64,000 bases of DNA, taken from positions 23,765-87,764 of the forward strand of contig JAGVSM010000978.1 of the NCBI GenBank assembly GCA_022494885.1, written 5' to 3'. Positions 31,487 to 42,379 of the stretch are shown piece after piece. Every line of letters begins with the position of its first letter. Positions within the stretch are counted from its first letter, which is position 1. Origin of the DNA: Micrasema longulum. Lineage: Eukaryota; Arthropoda; Insecta; Trichoptera; Brachycentridae. A model generated the notes under the pieces. That model searched no databases. It saw only the letters and a program-made list of their open reading frames with translations, and was not told the DNA's origin. The translations under genes and the position numbers were made by a program.

Positions 31487-31543
31487 TTCCTTTCTGCCTA
31501 CCTCTACTGGGAAATGGCAAGATGGTAGTAGTAGTAGTAGTTT
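31487..31543 (+). mobile_element. LINE 3' end scrap with (GTA)n
   Basis: CCTTTCTGCCTACCTCTACT, GGGAAATGGCAAGATGG and a (TAG)n run match the LINE 3' end at 22560-22641 with a different simple-repeat tail. Confidence 0.55.
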
Positions 31544-31944
31544 GATGCATTTCATATTTTTAAGGCAGTGGTTTTAAGAAAATTAAATTGCCACTATAAT
31601 TATTTTGCTCTTTCTATAGTAGAATTACAAAGGAAACTATGGCTCTATGCATCGATTAATGTATGGCAGTATCACGAACCCACCACACCTCAGTTCTCTA
31701 GTTATTTATTTACCATTTTATAATGTTTATAAACAAACCTCTCTAACACGCCTCAACTAAGATACCTACACGTGTGGTAGGTAAAGCTAACTCATAAGAG
31801 AAATCACAATAGTCTTGCGGTTAATACGTAAGTATACTTTAGCTGCTAATGAAAAAACGGAATAATAATTTGGAAAACATACATACATGTATGCACTAAA
31901 TATTATTAATTTAAATAGTACATCAACATCAATACCTTCTTATT

Positions 31945-32740
31945 TCTTGTTAACAAAACTAAATATATGAATATAGGAAACAAAAGAATAGAAATTACAC
32001 CATCAATTGTAATAGAAAATGAAAAACTTAATGAAGTCACTGAAATTAAATATTTAGGTGTAATGTTGGATTCAAAACTTACATTTCACCAAAACGCTAA
32101 GATGGTAATAAATAAGATTGCAAAAAAAATATCAATTTTGGGAAGGATCAGAAGATTTATTGATTGACTCCTGCAAAACTATTTACAAAGCAATTATTGA
32201 ACCACACGTTAACTACTGTAGTAGCATTTTATGTTTATCAAACAAAGAAAACATAGATAAACTGACTGTATTACAAAATAAAGCCTTTAGAATCATTTTG
32301 AAAAAAAACAGATATACGAGGGTAAAGTCGATGGTGTGTGGAATGAAATGAAATTATTAACATATAAACAAAGAATATTTTACAATACAATGATATTTGT
32401 TCATAAAATTATAAACTCTAATAAAAAACAGAATTTTGGAAAAAAAATGATCGGAACCAACATGAACACGATCACAATACTAGAGGAAAGAACAAAATTA
32501 GACTTCCATTTAGGAAAAAGGCAAAGTCACAAAATTCAATTTTATTTAAAGCAATTAAAAAGTATTACGAAATGGAAAAAAATATTTATGAAGAAAAAAC
32601 ATATCGAAATTTAAAATAATAGTCAAGACATATGTGATAAACAATTTATAAATTAAATATATTTGCAATGTTATTATTAGAACACACATAACAATATGGA
32701 TGATATGTGTGCCCTACTTTAAGATTTAAATAAAAAAATA
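31945..32740 (+). pseudogene. Jockey/CR1-like LINE ORF2 C-terminus, broken in three frames
   Basis: A 5'-truncated non-LTR retrotransposon. The order of blocks is NKTKYMNIGNKRIE, IKYLGVMLDSKLTFHQN (end of RT fingers/palm), KKISILGRIRRFI, then after a shift near 32160 SCKTIYKAIIEPHVNYCSSI and LTVLQNKAFRIILKKNRYT, then after another near 32335 NEMKLLTYKQRIFYNTMIFV, and finally EERTKLDFHLGKRQSHKI in a shifted frame. The 3' UTR and A-rich end are almost the same as in 15464-15758. Key RT catalytic residues lie upstream of the truncation. The close match of the two 3' ends shows a recently active source elsewhere in the genome. Confidence 0.85.
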
Positions 32741-33010
32741 AAAAAATATTATTGAAGATTTAAAGAACAAATAGTGCATTGAGTTGCATTTCTTTATAAA
32801 GTGAAAGCGCAGTAATTTTAATCTCTTATTTGGTTCAAAGAATTACAGAATGGACAGTTAATAAGACTAATTTTAATTGTATTAAAAAAGGTTCAGTTTT
32901 TTCTTACGTTATTTTGTATTCGGATATTGACTAGTAGATTGTGTAGGATAAAAGAGAAACAATATTATACAATATCATACTGGAATGACTTGATTGAATG
33001 ATTATCTTTT

Positions 33011-33553
33011 GACATTGTTTTGAGTATGTCTAAATGTTTACAGACTGGCTATATTTCCTCCCTAGAGAATTATTCAGATCTAAATATGTTGCAACAGAGG
33101 GTCATAAGACCTGTAAGTGCGTAGATTTCCATATTCCCATATAAAAAATGTTTTCCCTCTGTTGCAACAAATTTAGATCTAAATAACTCTCCAGAGAGGA
33201 AATCCAGCCTGTCTGCAAACATTTGTACATACTCAAAACACTGTTGAATCAACTGACTGGTAAAAGAAGTATAAAAGTTCGAAAAAAATTTTTTTAGGCA
33301 TTGCCTAGTAGGTGGATTGGTTCAGTCAGATGAATCTCACCCACAAAATAAAGGTTTCAGCTCTTTTACTTCAGTAGAGTCAAGAGATGGAAGAGTTGAT
33401 AAAATGTGGATGTTTAAGCATATGCTGAATTGTGAATGTTACACAGTGTGTGAAGTGGCCACTTAAACCAGCTAACAGGTCATAAGCCCTGTAAATGCCC
33501 AGAATTCCATATTCCCTTCTCAGAAATATTTTTCCTCTGTTGCGGCAAATCCA
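33011..33553. mobile_element. Family A foldback repeat, second palindromic copy with target duplication
   Basis: A 543-bp copy flanked by the 11-bp direct repeat GATTATCTTTT (33000-33010 and 33554-33564). As at 27 kb, the first part is palindromic: the left arm starts GACATTGTTTTGAGTATGTC and the right arm ends ACATACTCAAAACACTGTTG at about 33247. Between the arms are 100 bases that include AGGGTCATAAGACCTGTAAG, a shortened family body. The remaining body follows to CCTCTGTTGCGGCAAATCCA. It belongs to a subfamily with CTGTTGCAACA instead of CTGTTGTAATA. Non-coding. Confidence 0.85.
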
Positions 33554-33569
33554 GATTATCTTTTTAGTT

Positions 33570-34070
33570 ATATGATTATTTTCGTGTTGGTGTCATAAAG
33601 GAAACATTCTTTAAACTTACCAACAGTAAATTTATAATAATATGCACCGTTTTTTTAAAGGAAAGAGCATTAGGTAGTAATGATTTTAAAGTTACTTTTA
33701 CCTATTTCTATCGCCATCTTGAATGAAAAGCGCGGGACCTTAACTGCTCTCTGGGGACTTGAGGCTGGAGAATTCTTAGAACAAACTACTACGAGGAACT
33801 AACCATAATGCAACCAGTTCTAAGAGAGAAACTGTAAGAATTACCTAGTTCGTTAGCCATCTTGTTTGTGGTACTAGAAGCGAGTTTTTAGTGCGTTGAA
33901 ATAATTATTACGAGTAACTTATGACTCGCTCTGGACTTATTAGTCGAGAAGCTTCCAAGATGTAAAAGATCTCTGGTCCTCACTGGGTCAAGAGTTGGTT
34001 CTGTTTCTCGGAATAACTAATGCGGATGCAACGATGGGTAAAATATGTACCCGGTTGTTGCCATACACTG
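33570..34070. other. No gene recognised; moderately GC-rich middle
   Basis: The part from 33700 to 34000 has more G+C than average (GAAAAGCGCGGGACCTTAAC, TTATGACTCGCTCTGGACTT). I see no reading frame with motifs. Confidence 0.4.
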
Positions 34071-34078
34071 ATAAAAGA

Positions 34079-34160
34079 AGTCCGCCTCGTGGTCTAGTGG
34101 TTGGCGTCATTGGCTATCCTGTATTTACATTATACGTCCTTGGTCGATTTCTGTTTAAAA
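34079..34160 (+). mobile_element. Degraded tRNA-like SINE head
   Basis: GTCCGCCTCGTGGTCTAGTG then GTTGGCGTCATTGGCTA has the look of a tRNA 5' half with A box, and a weak B box (TTGGTCGATTTCTG) about 40 bases on. Not assigned to the other SINE families here. The 93-residue frame at 33995-34276 overlaps it and is not a gene. Confidence 0.35.
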
Positions 34161-34374
34161 TATTTACTTGTAGGGTCTTTAACAATTATAAATTTTTCAT
34201 ATTTTATCATCCCCATGGCATCCGTACGGTCAAACTGAATATCTTGAGTTTATGTAAAAATATTTTTTTAATGTAACGCAAGCACTCTGTTCTCCATTAT
34301 TGTACTGATACAGCCCGAAATTCAGGGTATCTAGATTATTTTTACATGAAGACAAGATGATCTTAAACTCAAGG

Positions 34375-34855
34375 CAATATAGAATTCTAGGCATCTACAG
34401 GGCTTATGACCGGTCATTGGCTGGTTTAAGTGGTCACTTTACACACTGTGTAACATTCACCATTCTGCCCATATTTTGACATCTGAATTCCTTTGATTCT
34501 TTTATCTGTTGAGGTTTGTGAAGTTAAATAGCTGAAACCTTTATTCATGCGGGTGAGATTAATCTGATTAAATTATTTCACCTACATACTAGGCAACGCC
34601 TGAAAAATTGTTTTCCATTTCTATACTTCTTCATGTACCAGGTGGATTTATCAACAAAACTTTAAATTTGTTCAAATTTTTGTAGACAAGGACTGAATTA
34701 ATCTCCCTAGGAAGCTGTTAATATTAAAATATTACAACAGAGATGATGAACAATTTAGAGAAGGCAATATAGAAGTCTAAGAATAACTTATAATAATGCC
34801 ACTTAAGCTAGCTAATGACAGGTCATAAGCCCTGTAGATGCCTAGACTTCTAAAA
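34375..34855 (-). mobile_element. Family A repeat, reversed body plus second arm
   Basis: 34375-34645 is the body in reverse (ACAGGGCTTATGACCGGTCA, CTTTACACACTGTGTAACAT, GCGGGTGAGATTAATC, AGGCAACGCCTGAAAAATTG). A terminal arm follows (AAATTTTTGTAGACAAGGAC, CTCCCTAGGAAGCTGTTAAT), then a shortened plus-oriented body to CATAAGCCCTGTAGATGCC. The arrangement again joins two half-units head to head. Confidence 0.75.
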
Positions 34856-35036
34856 AAAAAGAAATATTTGCGTTCTTATGATTTACCGAAGTATTTAATT
34901 TTGAGGGCCATTTTCAACGAGTTGTAAATAACTCACTATTAGAAAATGGAATCAATTTGGGGTAGAGTGGGATTCGAACCACAGACCTTTGGTCCTTGAG
35001 TCCGAGACACTAGCCACGGGACCACAACCCGATCTT
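34856..35036 (-). mobile_element. SINE-2 (tRNA-derived), minus strand
   Basis: The reverse complement of GGATTCGAACCACAGACCTT...GAGACACTAGCCACGGGACC gives a tRNA-like head with a good B box (GGTTCGAATCC) and the A-box region GTGGCTAGTGTC. The body has AACGAGTTGTAAATAACTC (reversed) and the tail GTTCTTATGATTTACCG at the left. Better preserved than the plus copy at 13903. Confidence 0.8.
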
Positions 35037-35049
35037 TGTTAACCCAAAG

Positions 35050-35805
35050 ACGATAAAAATTGCTTGTTAAAACTGGCTGTCATCCCTCTCACGTACAATA
35101 AACTAAAAGTACACTTCAAACACAGTATAGTGTCTGTTTTTTTTAACTTTTTGAATCTCTTTTATGATTGGGATATTTGTACGTCTGGTGGTTCAATGGA
35201 TCTTCAGGCTGTGGCACCAGCAATTCCTCTCCAAAGGATCTGTATTCTACTACAGTTTAATTGCACATGTTTCAGCAAAAACAGACAAATGCACAGTACA
35301 AGGCTTTTGACTAACCGAATCATTGTTCAAATAAATTAAACTATGTTATGAAGTGGAGTTCTGAATAGGTACATGCAGCTCAGCAGCTGGAGAGTTAAAC
35401 AAATAATAATGCAACAAGAAACTTGTAATGCTTCTAGCGATGTTTATGGCACCGTCCTTTCTATTGTATCCAAGAGAATTCTGTATTGGTTGTCCATAAA
35501 TCTGCCAGCGGTTACCTTTCTTCGGCATCTAATTGTGCGTCGTTTTATCCAGAGGTGAATCCTAGATAATTTTATTTAATGTTAAATTTCATTAACTAGG
35601 AAAACGACGAATAAAATTTAGTACTGTCAACAAAATCCTGTTATCTTTTATGAAACGAGAGATCTGTTGACCGTTGATGTCCATAATCTGACGGGATTCT
35701 TTTAAATAAATTTTCGGTGGTTTATTTTCAAAAAACCGAATGCGGATACGTTCCAATAATGATCTACAACTAACAGCCAAAAAATATTTTTAGAAATACA
35801 CATAA
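35050..35805. other. No gene recognised
   Basis: Overlapping 60-91 codon frames on both strands, none with known motifs. Confidence 0.4.
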
Positions 35806-35809
35806 AACA

Positions 35810-35990
35810 GCTTCTGGCATTTTCAGGCGCTTCCCAGTAGGCTAAGTAATATGCGATAATCTTATTAACATCAATAAGGTTTCAACCTTACCGCTTCTGG
35901 GAGATTGTACATGGAATTTTATAAACATTCATTTAAATGATTTTGTCAATAAACAATGTTCTAACAAGGGCAGAATGGTGAGTGTTATAT
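35810..35990 (+). mobile_element. Family A repeat, ancient copy
   Basis: TTTTCAGGCGCTTCCCAGTA matches TTTTCAGGCGTTGCCTAGTA, AATAAGGTTTCAACCTT matches the AAAGGTTTCAGC block, and AAGGGCAGAATGGTGAGTGT matches GGCAGAATGGTGAATGT, all in order. Highly diverged. The MITE at 36001 sits at its right edge. Confidence 0.5.
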
Positions 35991-36000
35991 CGGTAGCGCG

Positions 36001-36232
36001 ATGGCAAAAGGGTTATATCTGTCACTTAGTCCAAAACAGACATTTTTACATAAAACATGCTAAAATCGGATGCCTTTTCACATGAAATAGGATATATCCA
36101 TCTCTCTAGAGCTTCTCTCAAAATGGCCATATTAAACCATGAGACTCATCTGTTCTTTTCACACATATGACAGGAGGGATTATTTGCTTATCCTGTACAG
36201 TTTAGAATATGACAGATATGCCCTTTTGCCAT
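36001..36232. mobile_element. MITE with ATGGCAAAAGGG termini
   Basis: The left end ATGGCAAAAGGGTTATATCT and the right end reading GATATGCCCTTTTGCCAT are about 23-bp inverted repeats differing at one or two bases. 232 bp, non-coding. No clear target duplication. Unrelated to the other MITEs in the window. Confidence 0.7.
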
Positions 36233-36313
36233 TTCACAACATTTATAATATAGTGTATAAAGCTCAGTTTAATAATGTGCTACAACCGTAGAGACGCCCT
36301 TTCGCTTTATTTA

Positions 36314-36362
36314 TGCTATTTTAATGAGTTTAACAAACAAACAAACTCATTAAAATAGCATT
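36314..36362. repeat. Perfect 19-bp hairpin with 11-base loop
   Basis: ATGCTATTTTAATGAGTTT is followed by the loop AACAAACAAAC and then its exact reverse complement. The perfect arms suggest recent origin or selection. Could be a foldback scar or a hairpin RNA; nothing else supports a small-RNA gene. Confidence 0.6.
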
Positions 36363-36507
36363 ATATCAACTCATTAGTTAACCCGAAGAAAAAAAATTGA
36401 TAATGATCCTTAAGATAAAAATAATTTTATTTAATTTACTTTCATATAACTTTGAATTATCTATCCTTACCTCTGTTTTGTATAAATACATTGAACTCTT
36501 TAATAAA

Positions 36508-36560
36508 GATACCAGTCTCGAAGATGTCGCGAAAGTGATGAAACCGGTCACTGGATATTC
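36508..36560 (+). other. Hammerhead-like motif 3 (degenerate)
   Basis: CTCGAAGATGTCGCGAAAGT then GATGAAACCGGTCACTGG. A GTCGC/GTGAT stem II with a GAAA loop, the GAAACCGGT signature and a cleavage-site-like C follow a mutated first core block (TCGAAGA for CUGAAGA). Downstream ACAATGAACTTCTATCAAGA resembles 5724-5750. Confidence 0.4.
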
Positions 36561-36989
36561 CAAATTTGTGGATCAAAGTATCACTCGTCTTTTATTTATA
36601 TAATAAATTACAATGAACTTCTATCAAGAATTTTAACTTACAAACTTATTGTTTAATGAACTATTCTTGATTGCATTTTTATAAAGCGGGTTACCTCTAT
36701 TTTGAATTGCCTCAGTCCGCTTCTTTGTACAAATATGGGAGTGGCTCAACTGTTCACTGCACCTGCTCCTTTCTCCATACAATAGTTCTTGGTCGTGACT
36801 CGTGACTGACTCTAAACTCCCTGTTTTATATAATAAACCTCTGCCGTCTCACTTCCACATCCAGATACTAAAACATCGCTTTTAATTACTAGTTTACCGT
36901 TAATATATTTTATGTGTGTTTTTACGGAAAAATTCCTTGGAAGATACTTGTATAATAATATATGAATTTATCACTTGAACCTGCATTAC

Positions 36990-37540
36990 ATTTATTTATT
37001 TATTCATATTTTACGCTTACAAACTATAAATAATAATAAAAATAATGTGACCTCACTCGGGTTAGCCGTGCTGAGGAAACTTAACAACATACTTTTTGGA
37101 AATGTTTTTACATTTGAGAATAAACAAAGAAGACTAACTTAATAAACAGAGAAAATTAACAAAATATTCAGACTGTTTGAAAACAACAAAACCTAACATA
37201 AGCTATACACTTGTGGAGCAGTCGATTCAATATTGGTTTGGGCGAATGAGACAATCCATTTTACTTCTACCTAGCTCCACTATCCATTTTTTTAAAGTCG
37301 TTTTAAACCTCGTTACTTATTGTTTTAATAGATACTGGAATGAGTTATAGATTTTAATTGAATAATACTCAAAATCCCTTTGTCCGAAAGTGATATTAGT
37401 TTGTATTTGTTTAAGTTGTCTTTGTGTTGAGGATCTAGTGATTATATTATTTGTATGTGATGTTTTGTAGGGGTTATGTCTTATATTTGAGTAAGAGTAG
37501 TTTTTGAATCTGTAAGTAAGTATTGTTTTAGCGTATAATT
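36990..37540 (-). pseudogene. LINE ORF2 C-terminus and 3' UTR, minus strand
   Basis: Minus-strand translation gives KNYSYSNIRHNPYKTSHTNN, QTNITFGQRDFEYYSIKIYN and, past one stop, VTRFKTTLKKWIVE. The FGQRxFxYxxxxIYN block followed by FKxxLKxWL is a jockey/CR1-type C-terminus. The reversed 3' UTR reaches ATTTATTTATTTATT at the left. The stop in the frame and loss of upstream RT make it a dead fragment. Confidence 0.75.
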
Positions 37541-37644
37541 AATTAAATTAAATCTACGTTAATCGTACTTCTTTCGTTTATCATTCCCGTGCGTTTAAAA
37601 TCAGATAAATAACTGAGTCAGAATGTAAGTTTTAATATATATGT

Positions 37645-37722
37645 AAGTACAGATTTGTAATAGGCCCTTGAGGTGATTATTTACAAAAACGGCGATATAT
37701 AATTTAATTAATTACACTGTCT
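37645..37722 (+). mobile_element. CR1-like LINE 3' UTR scrap
   Basis: AATAGGCCCTTGAGGTGATT and AAAAACGGCGATATATAATT correspond to the 3' UTR at 20636-20690. Confidence 0.5.
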
Positions 37723-37729
37723 TCTTGCT

Positions 37730-38180
37730 TTTGTTCACACTGAATTCAATTAATACAAAGAAAATTGCATCGGCATACCAGTTGTAATGTATTATCATTG
37801 CCTACACAAAGACAAGTATGTTGGATTCGAACCAAGAACCGTATGCATGATAGCCAAACTACTTCATTAAGAGAAATAGGTTTACCTTTTCTACGCAAAA
37901 TTTGTTGCTATGCATCATAATTTAAAATGTCTATGTACATGTGTGTCAGGTTGACTTTTATTTCTAAAGTAAATTGAGTTAGAGTTTTTTTATTAATAAA
38001 ATAATTTACAGAGTTTTCAGGGCCCCGATTATAGTGGAATATCAATGATATCTTCAAATTATTTATTCGTTAATTTTTTCCGTAAAAACAAAACACATTT
38101 AAAATTTAATACCAGTATTACAATGTATCGATGACGATATAAATGTAAAATTAGTTTTAATTACAATTTTTGAGTAAAAA
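37730..38180. other. No recognisable feature
   Basis: AT-rich; a tRNA-B-box-like TGGATTCGAACCAAG near 37815 has no partner box. Confidence 0.4.
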
Positions 38181-38190
38181 TAATGTTCTG

Positions 38191-38771
38191 TAGCTCAATC
38201 ACAAATAACTATCGACGTGCTTAAAAACATGCTAAGCATTGGAGTGATCACAATGAACAATAATGAACATACTTAAGTTATCGCAGTCATAAATCAAGGC
38301 GTGTGTAATCTCTAAGTCAACGCTCGTGTCGGTTTGTTTTTTGTTTTCCTCGTAAATAAATACAGTTCACTGGCGAAAAATCAGCGTTTACTACAGAAAA
38401 TAATACAATATATTGCATTTGCAAAATAGTAAGGAGTATCTAATAAAAAAAGGGAAAATTAAATTACAATTACTATGGCGACCGCTTTTCTTGACATTTG
38501 GCTTGCCAACCGCCGACTATATGCAATGAATAGCATAGTAAATAAATCAATGAAAATAGCAGTTTTGGTATATTTTCCATATTTACACCGGTGAAATTCA
38601 AATATGTGATTGCGCAGCAGGATTATACGTCGCGAAACGTAAATATGTTTACATTTAAAATTAGGTGTTCACGGATGTTACATTGTGATCACGAATACGA
38701 TAAACAACCATGGTGAGAAATTGTTATCACGTTGCTTATTAGCACGTCGATAGTTATTTGTGACTGAGCTA
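38191..38771. mobile_element. MITE (581 bp) with CTG target duplication
   Basis: The left end TAGCTCAATCACAAATAACT extends to ATCGACGTGCT and is mirrored by the right end AGCACGTCGATAGTTATTTG...GACTGAGCTA, about 31 bp with one mismatch. A second internal pair (GTGATCACAATG and CATTGTGATCAC) extends the foldback. Both flanks are CTG (38188-38190 and 38772-38774), fitting a 3-bp target duplication. No coding sequence. The 3-bp TSD would fit a Harbinger-like mover, but the target is not the usual TWA. Confidence 0.8.
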
Positions 38772-39539
38772 CTGATCATACATTTTAAGAGGGCGAATGT
38801 GCAAAATTTTAATGTATGTTTAAAAGGATATGTTGGTGTATCAGTGTATAATTGTGCATGTTAGTGTGTGTGAGTAAATGTGATAATGTGTATGCGTGTA
38901 GTGAATGTAAATAGATTTTTTGAATAGTGATAATCAATGATTATCTGGTTTTTTTTATTGTCTACAAAGCAAATTCTATTGTGCATTTTAAAACAAATTT
39001 AAAGTATCTTTGTCGGCAAACCTGTAATTGAACACGTTTAAAAAATTTACGAAGCTAACTTTTAACACTGGAAACATTTAACATTCCGTTACATTAACTC
39101 GCTTTGTTACAAATAACAATAATTGCCCCGCGCACCTCTAATAATAAGAATTTCAATTTTATTAACCTGTACATTAATATTGATCACAATCATTACATCT
39201 GAGCCAGCTGCGGAATGACTATGGAAATGAAATTTCGCCTCAGTCTAGAAGCTGTCTTGGTACATTAAGTGATTGGTCGGCACTTACTCAAAGAAGACTA
39301 TAATCATAATATCTTTCCAGTTTCTGTATCACTTTCACAGTACTTTCCTGTTTTGAATGCAAATTCCCGCCGATCTAAATGCATTATAATTATATATATA
39401 TATCTGTGACGTTTATTGCCATAGCTTTCCTTCATCGAATTCAGAATTATCTTATGTCTATGTCTAGGCGTATGGTGCATGGTGCACGGTGTATACAGTT
39501 CTGTAAGTGCAATAACTAAAATTATTCCTTAATAATTAT

Positions 39540-40030
39540 TAGTTATTCCTATTTTGAAATAGAGCAATCTCTTAATCTGTCTTCATTGGAGAGACGTAGA
39601 ACTGAGATGGATCTTATATGCATTTTCAAAATACTTAATGCTTTAAGTGATGTCCCATCTCTGTTACAATCAATTTCTTTTCATGTTCCCAACCGTGTCA
39701 CCAGAAGTCGAAATCTGCTATTTATTAAATCTTCTAGGAGCAACTTTTGTTTTTATGCCCCAATGTCCAGAGTTTAGTGTAATTTAGTCAATTCATCACA
39801 CGACTTGGGATTTTTTGGGATAGATTTTCCGGCTTTTCGTGACTAAAATAGTGTGGGATGAAGTTGGATTGGCATGGTTTAGCTCGAAGTCTTATGTCTT
39901 TATGTTTTATGCAAATATTGTATCCCATTATTGTATTGTCCTTGTTTGTCTTTGCTGCATAGTTTTATGTTTCTTCACGTAACTGTTGTAATCGGCTAAG
40001 GCCGTATTTATAATAAATAAATAAATAAAT
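39540..40030 (+). pseudogene. Jockey-like LINE ORF2 C-terminus with full 3' tail
   Basis: The frame at 39586-39777 contains RRRTEMDLICIFKILNALSD, VPSLLQSISFHVPNRVTRSR and SRSNFCFYAPMSRV, the conserved end of jockey-type ORF2s (DLxxxFKIxNxxxDxPxLL...RxPxxxTR). The 3' UTR includes GGATAGATTTTCCGGC and CTGTTGTAATCGGCTAAGGC, ending CCGTATTTATAATAAATAAA in an (AAAT)n tail. It is a relative of the copy at 43150-43517 that was hit by the TIR transposon. Confidence 0.75.
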
Positions 40031-40239
40031 AGAACCCGAACCCTTTACAAGTATTTTCGATAGTGATAGACCGAAGTTTCGGTTTCGTCCAAAAAATGCC
40101 CGGGCTAAGTCTCCGGTTAAGCCAAAATCTGCGGTCAGGATATGTCGGATAACGTTCGGCTGTACTCGGGTGCATCTTATAGCTCATGACTCGGCCGTTT
40201 GACTTTTCATACTTATATATTATATTTGTTATTCTTTAA

Positions 40240-40735
40240 TCTATATATTTAAAAGGCAATGTTCGTATGTGGGTCCTCAATGGGCTGAATAACTACTCGA
40301 CCGATATACGAGCGGTTTTCAGCGAAATATAAGGAGAAAAAAGTAAGGAAGCGAAAAAAAAGTAAGGAGCGTAAATGTTTTTTTCATCTTTCAAGAGAAT
40401 AGGCATATACAAAAAAATAGATGAATTTTTTGTGTATAAAAAAAGTTTGTTTTTGAATGTTTAAAAACAACACTCGTTTTTTATGGATTTCAATCAGATT
40501 ATTTCCTGAAATTCTTAATCATTTCTTCCCATTTATAAAAAAATGTTCCAATACCTATTTGTAAAATTCTCTGTCCTCACAATTTATATAAACCGAAACA
40601 CAAAAATAAAAATAATTTTATCTAAATACAATAATTAATATCAAACTTACGATTGCGTTCATTTAATACGTATACGAGTATGTACGCAAATCTAGCAATG
40701 GCAAAGCGTTGCCGGGTTCAGCTCGTAGTTAATAA
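40240..40735 (+). mobile_element. Helitron-like non-autonomous element, decayed 3' end
   Basis: Starts TCTATATATTTAAAAGGCAA with ACTCGACCGATATACGAGCG and GGTTTTCAGCGAAAT just inside, blocks shared in reverse with the right part of 51855-52354. The end AAAGCGTTGCCGGGTTCAGC then TCGTAGT is a mutated version of the CGGGTCCGCTAGT terminus. Internal AACACTCGTTTTTTATGGAT matches 52540-52560. Confidence 0.55.
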
Positions 40736-40794
40736 GTTAAAGTTCCTATAGCGTATATCGATGAACTTTTACATATATGTCTTATGTATAAACA

Positions 40795-40872
40795 ATATTT
40801 TAAGTTTGTCAAAATTTTGTAGACAAGGACTGGATTCAACTCCCAAGGGAGCTGTTAATATTAACACATGTT
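40795..40872 (+). mobile_element. Family A terminal-arm scrap
   Basis: AATATTTTAAGTTTGTCAAA, TTTTGTAGACAAGGACTGGA, CCCAAGGGAGCTGTTAATAT. Only the arm is present. Confidence 0.65.
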
Positions 40873-41069
40873 GGTGAAAATTGGAAAAAATTGTGATTCT
40901 AAAGCAATGTTTCATAGTTTCTGGACATCTGAACCGTAACACTGATCACCTTAATTTCTATGTTACACAAATAATCAAGACACGCTTCAATTCGAGTACT
41001 AATTTAGATTGTAAATATTATTATAATTTCATAATAATATTTACTTCTCATAACATCATTAACAACCGT

Positions 41070-42372
41070 TCCCTGTAGTTACAGCTGGGTCGCAATTATA
41101 AAGGCTATCTTCATCGGTACCTACCGAGACGGTATACTTAACTTCTGTACTACCTCGGTATGTTCTACCGACTTGTCAGCTCGACGCCTTATGCTCGAAT
41201 CTAACCAATGAATGAAGCCGAGAATTTCCTTAATTAAAATTAAAAATAGTTCTCATTACATTTTAAATAGACTTCTGTGATAAAAAGCGACCACTTCAAA
41301 GCGATTATAAACTCCGAAAAATCCCAATTCAAGCAAAAAAAGATCGCTTGAACATGATTTTTTTATTACTTTTGACAATCAAATAGGGAAATATCACATA
41401 ATATTACGAATACCGATAAAAGTATATGAAATAGATGAAGAATAATTTTTGTCTTTTCAAAATCGATATGAATATAGTGGAAAATATTTTCATATATAAT
41501 TTTTAAAAACGATATTTAAAAAAAAATACGGCACTAGAAAAACGCGACATGTTTGGCCTAAAGATTTGCGACAGTGTTTTTAACGAATTTGAATGGTCAG
41601 GAATAAATAAACATGAATCGTGAAGTATTCGGGACTTGGCCAATGGAATGACAGTCTTTGCGGAAATTCAAAATTACAAATTTAAAAATATTTTTATGCT
41701 GCTAATAAGAAACATTTTATATCATCATTAATAAAAAATATTGTTTATTGATTATTTTGTTGTAATTTTTCTAGTTATGAAATTCTATTTTCCTTCTAAT
41801 ATTTTACTCTAAGTTTCTCTGTTCTGTTAAATAGGCGCTATCAGGTTTTGGTGGGTTTTTCTGTTAGTGCCTTTTTCAATTTTTGTTGAAATTTTGTTAG
41901 TTTAGTTATATGTTTATTATTACAATTAATATGTTGATGTTATCCTTGTTCTTATATTTTTGTTGTCTATTGTTTGTATTTATATTGTTATTCCTTTCTG
42001 TTTATGTTGTTTTTATGTTTATTGTAAATTAATGTAACTTGTTTTTAGCCGATTTAATCATGTTTTTGTAGAAGGCCCTAATAAAGGGAAAAAAATATGA
42101 AACATTTTTTGTTTTTGCTGGACAGTATTTCATAGACCTTTATTACTTTCAAAATGTTTTTAAAAAACGTGATGTTTCCTTATTACCAAGACGGTATGCT
42201 TAACTTTCGTCTGTATTTATCTACCGAGGTATAACGAAGCCGGCTCTTTTGACACCTCGATACGGACACTCTGGAAGATAGTAAAACAGATGGCAAAAAA
42301 TAATAACCGAATTTATTTTTCACGGTGAAGGTATGACTTCCTAAACTTCCCATTCTAATCGCGGACCTGGAG
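41070..42372. mobile_element. Large family B-type foldback with internal insertion
   Basis: The left part has TCGGTACCTACCGAGACGGT and GGTATGTTCTACCGACTTGT; the right part has CCAAGACGGTATGCTTAACT and ends CTTCCCATTCTAATCGCGGA. Sequence at 41320-41400 (AGCAAAAAAAGATCGCTTGA) resembles 63640-63680 beyond the other family B copy, so the longer family version includes it. The middle (about 41830-42100) looks like a foreign LINE 3' UTR. Confidence 0.5.
41830..42100 (+). mobile_element. Possible LINE 3' UTR insertion
   Basis: T/G-rich sequence ending AGAAGGCCCTAATAAAGGGA and a short A-run, the usual look of a LINE 3' UTR with an AATAAA signal. No coding blocks survive, so this is tentative. Confidence 0.35.
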
Positions 42373-42379
42373 CGCTTAT

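Noticed and set aside
34960..35030. True tRNA gene on the minus strand
   Set aside because: The same head and the same non-tRNA tail occur at 13903-14095, which makes it a SINE.
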